The notes under the pieces: model-generated
The model's database searches: none
Seen by the model: the letters and a program-made list of their open reading frames with translations, nothing else
Told to the model about the DNA's origin: nothing
Part shown: one piece after another, positions 57,972 to 64,000 of the stretch
Numbering within the stretch: position 1 is the stretch's first letter
Layout: every line of letters begins with the position of its first letter
Translations under genes and position numbers: made by a program
Assembly (NCBI RefSeq): GCF_038502225.1
Contig: NC_091301.1
Coordinates: forward strand, 14,511,744-14,575,743
Direction: 5' to 3'
DNA: 64,000 nucleotides
From: Cherax quadricarinatus
Taxonomy: Eukaryota > Arthropoda > Malacostraca > Decapoda > Parastacidae

Positions 57972-58308
57972 ACATCCAGTACCTGGTGACGGTGATATGT
58001 AAACATCCAGTACCTGGCATGTAAACATCCAGTACCTGGCATGTAAACTTCCAGTACCTGGCATGTAAACATCCAGTACCTGGCATGTAAACATCCAGTA
58101 CCTGGCATGTAAACATCCAGTACCTGGCATGTAAACATCCAGTACCTGGCATGTAAACATCCAGTACCTGGCATGTAAACATCCAGTACCTGGCATGTAA
58201 ACATCCAGTACCTGGCATGTAAACATCCAGTACCTGGCATGTAAACATCCAGTACCTGGCATGTAAACATCCAGTACCTGGATATAAACATCCAGTACCT
58301 GGATATAA
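57972..58308. repeat. 22-bp minisatellite, about 15 units
   Basis: CATCCAGTACCTGGCATG plus TAAA repeats every 22 bases. The first unit after the LINE tail and the last two (CTGGATATAAA) are variant. CCAGGTACTGG on the minus strand shares CCAGGTA with the LINE tail. Confidence 0.96.
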
Positions 58309-58669
58309 ACACAGCCACACATACACATTACAATGTCTGGACAACACAACTACACCAAGCTAGGAAACGACAGCATTTCCCGCCGTCTTGGCAGATAAGA
58401 AACACTGGCATCAACAAGTTCAACTACCCCAAAGCTGGATAGTACCATCACCACGGAGAGGATCTCTTACTACCTATCCTCAGTAGCTGGTCTAAACCAT
58501 CTATCCTCAGTAGATGACATACACTACCTGACAACTGAATGTAACATGGTAGTTTCTGACGCCAGACACATATACAAGAATAATTAACACATGGATTCAA
58601 GTTCGAGTCTTGTGAATTTCTTCACAAGACTATGAATATTAAGTCAAGGAATATAATTAAAGGCTTTGG
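58309..58669. other. unassigned spacer with a short hairpin
   Basis: No coding or mobile-element signal. CTATCCTCAGTAG occurs twice (near 58476 and 58501) and there is an 11-bp hairpin at 58606-58631. Confidence 0.45.
58606..58631. repeat. 11-bp perfect hairpin, 4-base loop
   Basis: AGTCTTGTGAA (58606-58616) pairs exactly with TTCACAAGACT (58621-58631) across TTTC. No transcript context is known. Confidence 0.85.
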
Positions 58670-58998
58670 GTAATACTGATAGGTGATGTAACCTCCCATG
58701 TATCCCACATTCACTTCATGCATCAGTAATACTGGTAGTTGATGTAACCTCCCATGTATCCCACATTCACTTCATGCATCAGTAATACTGGTAGTTGATG
58801 TAACCTCCCATGTATCCCACATTCACTTCATGCATCAGTAATACTGGTAGTTGATGTAACCTCCCATGTGTCCCACATTCACTTCATGCATCAGTAATAC
58901 TGGTAGTTAATGTAACCTCCCATGTGTCCCACATTCACTTCATGCATCAGTAATACTGGTAGTTAATGTAACCCCCCATGTGTCCTACATTCACTTCA
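58670..58998. repeat. 56-bp minisatellite, about 6 units
   Basis: GTAATACTGGTAGTTGATGT and ACCTCCCATGTATCCCACAT recur every 56 bases. Later units change GTATCCC to GTGTCCC and GTTGATG to GTTAATG. The array ends where the minus-strand LINE tail begins. Confidence 0.95.
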
Positions 58999-59002
58999 TG
59001 TA

Positions 59003-61334
59003 TCCTGGAGGTTACCTGGAGGTTATTCCGGGGATCAACGCCCCCGCGGCCCGGTCCATGACCAGGCCTCCCGATGGATCAGGGCCTGATCAACTAGGCT
59101 GTTACTGCTGGCCGCACGCAGTCCAACGTACAAGCCACAGCCCGGCTGATCCGGCACTGACTTTAGGTATCTGTCCAGCTCTCTCTTGAAGGCAGCCAGG
59201 GGTTTATTGGCAATTCCCCTAATGCTTGATGGGAGGCTGTTGAACAGTTTTGGGCCCCGGACACTTATGGTGTTTTCTCTTAGTGTACCAATGGCGCCCC
59301 TACTTTTTATTGGGGGCATTTTGCATCGCCTGCCCAGTCTTTTACTTTCGTAGGGAGTGATTTCTGTGTGCAGATTTGGGACCATTCCTTCCAAGATTTT
59401 CCAAGTGTAGATTATGATATATCTCTCCCTCCTGCGTTCCAACGAGTACAAGTCAAGTGCTTCCAAGCGTTCCCAGTAGTTAAGGTGCTTGACAGAACTT
59501 ATACGTGCAGTTAAGGATCTCTGTACACTCTCTAGATCTTCGATTTCACCTGCTTTGAATGGAGATGTTAATGTACAGCAGTATTCCAGCCTAGAGAGAA
59601 CAAGTGATTTGAAAAGGATCATCATGGGCTTGGCATCTCTCGTTTTGAAAGTTCTCATTATCCATCCTATCATTTTCTTTGCACGTGCGATCGTGGCACT
59701 GTTGTGATCCTTGAAAGTGAGATCCTCAGACATTACTACTCCCAGGTCCCTTACATTATTTTTCCGCTCTATTGTATGGCCGGAGTCAGTAGTATACTCT
59801 GTTCTAGTTATTATCTCCTCCAGTTTTCCATAACGGAGTAGTTGGAATTTGTCCTCATTGAACATCATATTGTTTACCGTTGCCCACTGGAAAACTTTGT
59901 TTATATCTTCTTGGAGGTTAACCGCGTCCTCAGCAGATGACAGCCTCATGCAGATCCTAGTATCATCCGCAAAGGATGATACGGTGCTGTGGTGTATATC
60001 TCTGTTTATGTCTGATATGAGGATAAGGAATAAGATGGGGGCGAGTACTGTGCCTTGTGGAACAGAGCTCTTCACTATGGCAGCCTCCGATTTAACTCTG
60101 TTGACCACTACTCTTTGTGTTCGATTTGTTAGGAAGTTGAAGATCCATCTCCCCACTTTCCCAGTTATTCCTTTAGCACGTATTTTATGGGCTATTACGC
60201 CATGATCGCATTTGTCAAATGCTTTTGCAAAGTCTGTGTATATTACATCTGCATTCTGATTTCCTTCCAGTGCATCCAAGGCCATGTCATAGTGATCCAG
60301 TAGTTGTGAGAGGCAGGAGCGACCTGCCCTGAACCCATGTTGCCCTGGATTGTGCAGATTTTGGGAATCCAGGTGATTTGCAATCCTGCTTCTTAGCACT
60401 CTTTCAAAGATTTTTATGATGTGGGACGTCAGAGCTATTGGTCTATAGTTCTTAGCTAATGCTTTGCTGCCACCTTTATGGAGTGGGGCTATATCCGTTG
60501 TTTTAAGTGACTGTGGAATTTCACCCATGTCCAAGCTCCTCCTCCATAGTGTACTTAGGGCACGCAAGAGGGGTTTCTTGCAGTTCTTAATGAAAACAGA
60601 GTTCCATGAGTCTGGGCCCGGGGCTGAGTGCATAGGCATGTTGTCAATGGCTTTTTCGAAATCTATCGGAGTTAGGGTAATGTCGGAAATCTGGCATACA
60701 TTTATGGAGTTTTGAGGCTCATTCATGAAGAAATCATTTGGGTCGTCGATCCTCAGACCGATTAGTGGTTCACTAAACACAGAGCCGTACTGGGATTTCA
60801 ATATTTCACTCATTTCCTTGTTGTCATCTGTGTAAGTCCCATCCTGTCTGAGTAAGGGCCCGATACTAGATGTGGTATTTGCCTTGTTTTTGGCATATGA
60901 AAAGAAATATTTTGAATTTCTTTCAATTTCACTAATAGCTTTAAGCTCCTCCTGCCTCTTCTGGTTCCTGTAAGAGTCCTTTAGCTTAAGTTCGATAGTT
61001 TCCACTTCCCTGGTCAGCGCCTCCTTTCGTGTATCAGATATTCTAGCACTCCTGAGGAGCTCAGTGACTCTTCGTCGTCTTCTGTAGAGGGAGCGTCTTT
61101 TTCTCTCCAGTTTACTCCTGCTCTTCTTCTTTCTTAGGGGAATATGCCTAGAACATGCTTCGGCTACCAGGAAGTTGATCCTCTCAAGGCACTGGTTTGG
61201 ATCCATGTCATTTAAGACATCTTCCCAACATGTTTCGTTTAGGACATGGTTTACCTGGTCCCAGTTGATGTTCTTGTTGTTGAAGTTGTATTTTGTGAAG
61301 ACACCTTCACAGGTACATGCATTCTGCTGATCAG
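59003..61334 (-). mobile_element. LINE copy, main segment (3' tail to RT N-terminal region)
   Basis: The 3' tail (two copies of TTACCTGGAG) starts at about 59003, directly after a minisatellite. The element runs on the minus strand through the complete RT and C-terminal domains, and its frame continues upstream to a nested insertion at 61335. Beyond that insertion the same element resumes at 61504 with endonuclease sequence. It is the best-preserved copy in the window. Confidence 0.92.
59035..61206 (-). CDS. LINE ORF2 C-terminal 723 codons: reverse transcriptase
   Basis: Uninterrupted frame encoding the reverse transcriptase and C-terminal domain of an APE-type non-LTR retrotransposon (jockey/CR1-like assemblage; exact clade not decided). 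Such enzymes nick the target and copy their RNA there by target-primed reverse transcription. Residues 18-50 are strongly basic. RT landmarks are NYRPIALT (253-260), GFRAGRSC (291-298), motif A YTDFAKAFDKCDH (323-335, likely catalytic D325), motif B VPQGTVLAPILF (383-394) and motif C FADDT (412-416, D414 and D415). The C-terminal block YWERLEALDLYSLERRRERY is about 577-596, and the end is WTGPRGR. The listed Met (61206) is only the first Met after the nested insertion; the natural ORF2 start lay upstream and is lost. All visible catalytic residues are present, but the element lacks a full endonuclease and is interrupted at 61335-61503, so it is not autonomous. Confidence 0.85.
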   Translation of the reverse strand: MDPNQCLERINFLVAEACSRHIPLRKKKSRSKLERKRRSLYRRRRRVTELLRSARISDTRKEALTREVETIELKLKDSYRNQKRQEELKAISEIERNSKYFFSYAKNKANTTSSIGPLLRQDGTYTDDNKEMSEILKSQYGSVFSEPLIGLRIDDPNDFFMNEPQNSINVCQISDITLTPIDFEKAIDNMPMHSAPGPDSWNSVFIKNCKKPLLRALSTLWRRSLDMGEIPQSLKTTDIAPLHKGGSKALAKNYRPIALTSHIIKIFERVLRSRIANHLDSQNLHNPGQHGFRAGRSCLSQLLDHYDMALDALEGNQNADVIYTDFAKAFDKCDHGVIAHKIRAKGITGKVGRWIFNFLTNRTQRVVVNRVKSEAAIVKSSVPQGTVLAPILFLILISDINRDIHHSTVSSFADDTRICMRLSSAEDAVNLQEDINKVFQWATVNNMMFNEDKFQLLRYGKLEEIITRTEYTTDSGHTIERKNNVRDLGVVMSEDLTFKDHNSATIARAKKMIGWIMRTFKTRDAKPMMILFKSLVLSRLEYCCTLTSPFKAGEIEDLESVQRSLTARISSVKHLNYWERLEALDLYSLERRRERYIIIYTWKILEGMVPNLHTEITPYESKRLGRRCKMPPIKSRGAIGTLRENTISVRGPKLFNSLPSSIRGIANKPLAAFKRELDRYLKSVPDQPGCGLYVGLRAASSNSLVDQALIHREAWSWTGPRGR

Positions 61335-61503
61335 TACCTGGAGGTTACCTGGAGGTTATTCCAGGGATCAACGCCCCCGCGGCCCGGTCCATGACTAGGC
61401 CTCCCGATGGATCAGGGCCTGATCAACTAGGCTGTTACTGCTGGCCGCACGCAGTCCGACGTACGAGCCACAGCCCGGCTGATCCGGCACTGACTTTAGG
61501 TAC
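61335..61503 (-). mobile_element. nested 169-bp LINE 3' fragment
   Basis: The terminal part of the LINE (from CTAAAGTCAGTGCCGG to the double CTCCAGGTA tail, minus strand) lies inside the endonuclease-RT linker of another copy, in the same orientation. Its edges share GGTAC/GTAC with the host, either a very short target duplication or microhomology. It brings an in-frame stop into the host ORF. Confidence 0.85.
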
Positions 61504-61951
61504 CCCTATGCATGTACGTCTGGACTTCGATTAGGTTGTGATCGGAATTAGTTGTTTTTGATATTCTTATGTCTCTTATCAGGTCCTCATTATTTGTGAA
61601 GATAAGGTCAAGTGTGTTTTCTAGTCTTGTTGGCTCCACTATCTGCTGGCTTAAGGTGTGCTTTTCGCAGAGACTTAGTAGCTCATGTGTGTGTGACCTT
61701 TCATCTGCGCTACCTCCGGGGATTGTTTCAGCTATAACAATATTTGCTACATTCTTCCATTTTGTATGCCTTAGGTTGAAATCACCAAGCAGTAAGATGT
61801 TTGGGGATGGAGCTGGAAGGTTTTCCAAACAGTAATCAATTTTCAGTAGCTGTTCCTTGAACTGTTGTGAGGTTGCATCTGGTGGCTTGTATACAACCAC
61901 AATGACTAGGTTTTGGTTCTCGATCTTTATTGATAGAACTTCAACTACCTC
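61504..61951 (-). pseudogene. LINE copy, endonuclease C-terminal part
   Basis: Continuation of the 59003-61334 element. The minus-strand frame reads NEVVEVLSIKIENQNLVIVV, YKPPDATSQQF, GDFNLRHTKW (catalytic Asp and Asn of APE-type endonucleases) and TTNSDHNLIEVQTYM (SDH motif). The N-terminal half, including the ETH motif, is missing. The copy is 5'-truncated at about 61951, next to a SINE. Confidence 0.88.
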
Positions 61952-61970
61952 ATTTCATTTCATCTACACA

Positions 61971-62225
61971 GTGTCCCGTAGCTCGATCACTAGCGCACTC
62001 AGTTCACACACTGAGGTCCGGAGTTTGAATCTCCTCCAGTACGGCTGGAAAACATTAGGGACGTGTTTCCATAAGACACCTGTTGTCCCTGTCCTTGTTC
62101 ACCCATCAGTTTAAAATGGGTACCTGGGTGTTAGTCGACTGATGTGGGTCGCATCCTGGGACAAAACTGACCTAATTTGCCCGAAATGCTCAGCATAACA
62201 AGGGTCTTTCTATATAGTAGTACGT
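61971..62225 (+). mobile_element. tRNA-derived SINE
   Basis: The 5' end is tRNA-like. GTAGCTCGATCACTAGCGC lies at the D-arm and A-box position. A perfect anticodon-type stem CTCAG/CTGAG encloses TTCACACA. GGAGTTTGAATCTCC forms a 4-bp T-arm with a B-box-like loop. The body continues with TGGGTACCTGGGTGTTAGTC and GGGTCGCATCCTGGGACAAA. I associate this body with a widespread decapod SINE, from memory. Internal Pol III promotion is expected from the boxes. No target duplication was found. Confidence 0.7.
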
Positions 62226-62261
62226 CACTGATGTCAACTAGGCCTGTATACCATATACATG

Positions 62262-62330
62262 TGATCAAGGTCCCAGGACCGAAACGTTTTCTAATAAATA
62301 TGTCATAGTGTTTGCTTACGTGTCTTTCTA
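62262..62330 (+). mobile_element. dispersed repeat copy 3 (GGACCGAAACG)
   Basis: AAGGTCCCAGGACCGAAACG is followed by an AATAAA-containing segment. It shares the GGTCC...GGACCGAAA block with 13535-13600 and, more loosely, 51966-52012. It may be the 3' portion of a larger element that includes the preceding SINE. Confidence 0.4.
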
Positions 62331-62396
62331 AACCAACTTGTCGGTATTTATTACCAAGGTTTATACCACCATATACATGTACTTGTAGTAAATAGA

Positions 62397-62398
<2 letters not shown>

Positions 62399-62471
<73 letters not shown>
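62399..62471. repeat. (ATT)n trinucleotide microsatellite
   Basis: About 24 uninterrupted ATT repeats. A poly-Asn frame on the minus strand is an artefact of it. Confidence 0.98.
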
Positions 62472-62472
<1 letters not shown>

Positions 62473-62717
62473 GCTATTTACAACCTCCTCAATCCATTCA
62501 TTTCCTCTCTTCTCTTCCGAATACCTCTCTCCCACCAATTACTTTCCTTTGTGTCCGCGCTCCTACCGACCCTACCCTCCCCCGTCCATCGCCCACATGC
62601 ACACAAACAACCATCTTCCCTTCCATGCTTGCCTCCGCTCCCCCGACCAGGGACAAAAGGTATTTACTTTGTTTGGAGCCTACAGTGAGGTCCAGGACCA
62701 TTGGTCACTAGAAACCT

Positions 62718-63035
62718 CACTCTCCTCAACCATCTTCTTCCTCTTCTTCAATTACTCTCTCCTCAACCATCTTCTTCCTCTTCTTCAATTACTCTCTCCT
62801 CAACCATCTTCCTCTTCTTCAATTACTCTCTCCTCAACCATCTTCTTCCTCTTCTTCAATTACTCTCTCCTCAACCATCTTCTTCCTCTTCTTCAATTAC
62901 TCTCTCCTCAACCATCTTCTTCCTCTTCTTCAATTACTCTCTCCTCAACCATCTTCTTCCTCTTCTTCAATTACTCTCTCCTCAACCATCTTCTTCCTCT
63001 TCTTCAATTACTCTCTCCTCGACCATCTTTTTTCC
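62718..63035. repeat. 37-bp pyrimidine-rich minisatellite, about 8.5 units
   Basis: TCTCTCCTCAACCATCTTCT, then TCCTCTTCTTCAATTAC, repeats every 37 bases. One unit near 62805 lacks a TTC and is 34 bases. The plus strand is almost free of G. Confidence 0.96.
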
Positions 63036-63105
63036 TTTTCTTCCATCACTCCCTCTTCCCTCACCCAGATACTCTCCATCCATCCCTCTGTACACAACCG
63101 GACTG

Positions 63106-63430
63106 GCTAGGACTGAGTATACTACAAACTCTAATCACACAATAGAGCGAAAAAGTAATGTGAAGGACCTAGGAGTGGTAATGACCGGAAACCTCACCTA
63201 CAAGGATCACAACAATGCCACTATCACATCTGCGAGGAAACTGATAGGATGGATAATGAGAACATTCAAGACAAGAGATGCTAAGCCGATGATGATCCTT
63301 TTTAAATCACCTGTTCCCTCTAGGCTGGAATACTGCTGTACATTAACATCCCTATTCAAGGCAGGTGAAATTGCAGAGCTACAGAATGTACAGTGAACCT
63401 TCATAAGTTCCATCAAACACCTTAACTATA
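63106..63430 (+). pseudogene. LINE internal fragment
   Basis: Begins at RTEYTTNSNHTIERKSNVKDLGV (thumb region after the RT) and stays open to AELQNVQ, followed by TGA near 63395. It ends in the KHLNY block near 63430 and is followed 11 bases later by another LINE piece that overlaps it in content. Confidence 0.87.
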
Positions 63431-63440
63431 TAACGTATAT

Positions 63441-63946
63441 AACGTATAAGTTCTGTCAAGCACCTTAACTACTGGGAACGCTTGGAAGCACTTGACTTGT
63501 ACTCGTTGGAACGCAGGAGGGAGAGATATATCATAATCTACACTTGGAAAATCTTGGAAGGAATGGTCCCAAATCTGCACACAGAAATCACTCCCTACGA
63601 AAGTAAAAGACTGGGCAGGCGATGCAAAATGCCGCCAATAAAAAGTAGGGGCGCCATTGGTACACTAAGAGAAAACACCATAAGTGTCCGGGGCCCAAAA
63701 CTGTTCAACAGCCTCCCATCAAGCATTAGGGGAATTGCCAATAAACCCCTGGCTGCCTTCAAGAGAGAGCTGGACAGATACCTAAAGTCGGTGCCGGATC
63801 AGCCGGGCTGTGGCTCGTACGTCGGACTGCGTGCGGCCAGCAGTAACAGCCTAGTTGATCAGGCCCTGATCCATCGGGAGGCCTGGTCGTGGACCGGGCC
63901 GCGGGGGCGTTGATCCCCGGAATAACCTCCAGGTAACCTCCAGGTA
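63441..63946 (+). pseudogene. recent LINE 3' copy
   Basis: Starts at CGTATAAGTTCTGTCAAGCA and is open from about 63482 to the natural stop at 63911-63913, followed by the double CTCCAGGTAA tail. It differs from 57440-57950 by one visible base over about 505 positions. Dead by 5' truncation. Confidence 0.92.
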
Positions 63947-64000
63947 ACTACTGGGAGCGCCTGAAAGCCTTTGACTTGTACTCATTGGAGCGCAGGTGAG
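63947..64000 (+). pseudogene. LINE fragment, cut by window end
   Basis: Directly after the preceding tail comes CTACTGGGAGCGCCTGAAAG, encoding YWERLKAFDLYSLERR of another copy in the same orientation. It diverges from the neighbouring copy (GAAAGCCTTTGAC versus GAAGCACTTGAC). Confidence 0.85.

Noticed and set aside
62262..62330. Hammerhead ribozyme
   Set aside because: A GAAAC next to a GGTCC/GGACC stem is suggestive, but the CUGANGA core and a closing stem cannot be found.
62131..62538. Poly-Asn-containing minus-strand frame
   Set aside because: Created by the ATT microsatellite and SINE sequence.

Overview
This window is repeat-dominated eukaryotic DNA, most likely from a decapod crustacean. 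The sequence shows many copies of one non-LTR retrotransposon (LINE), tRNA-derived SINE-like elements and very long dinucleotide and trinucleotide runs. The decapod assignment is inference: the LINE C-terminus (with residues like VPDQPGCGSYVGLR) and the SINE at about 62.0 kb are of kinds I associate with crabs, crayfish and lobsters. There is no operon-like organisation. I can defend only one probable host coding exon (11872-12084, minus strand) and one weak candidate (19639-19731, plus strand).

Layout. 0-1.5 kb: TA and CA microsatellites around an inverted pair of tRNA-like sequences and a fold-back element. 2.9-4.7 kb: 46-bp minisatellite. 4.8-5.9 kb: two decayed reverse-transcriptase relics. 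6.1-11.0 kb: a GA run, a 69/67-bp array and a 31-bp array. 11.7-12.1 kb: a decayed Ty3/gypsy-type integrase fragment beside the probable exon. 13.5-17.0 kb: decayed LINE copies on both strands. 17.2-22.2 kb: arrays with 22-, 34-, 37-, 26- and 40-bp units. 23.0-29.5 kb: a 19/22-bp array. 29.8-34.2 kb: LINE copies, one of them 3.2 kb long and lying inside a 48-bp minisatellite that continues to 39.7 kb. 39.9-44.0 kb: 32-bp array. 44.1-51.6 kb: a 36-bp array of exactly 208 units. 52-64 kb: LINE copies on both strands, a nested inverted SINE dimer, a single tRNA-derived SINE and three short minisatellites.

By my tally, 17 tandem arrays with different units cover about 35 kb (55 percent) and LINE sequence about 15 kb (24 percent). 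The longest predicted reading frames, up to 1702 codons, are consequences of array periodicity and are not annotated as genes.

The LINE family encodes an APE-type endonuclease and a reverse transcriptase with an FADD active site. Its 3' end is sharply defined by repeats of CTCCAGGTAA. Most copies are 5'-truncated. Two 3' copies differ at one visible base over about 505 bp, so the family moved recently. Its tails repeatedly abut other LINE tails or minisatellites. I found no new biochemical system. The points most worth following are structural: inverted SINE dimers, a phase-locked 7.5-kb array, a LINE splitting a minisatellite, and a strand-composition switch marked by a perfect hairpin.
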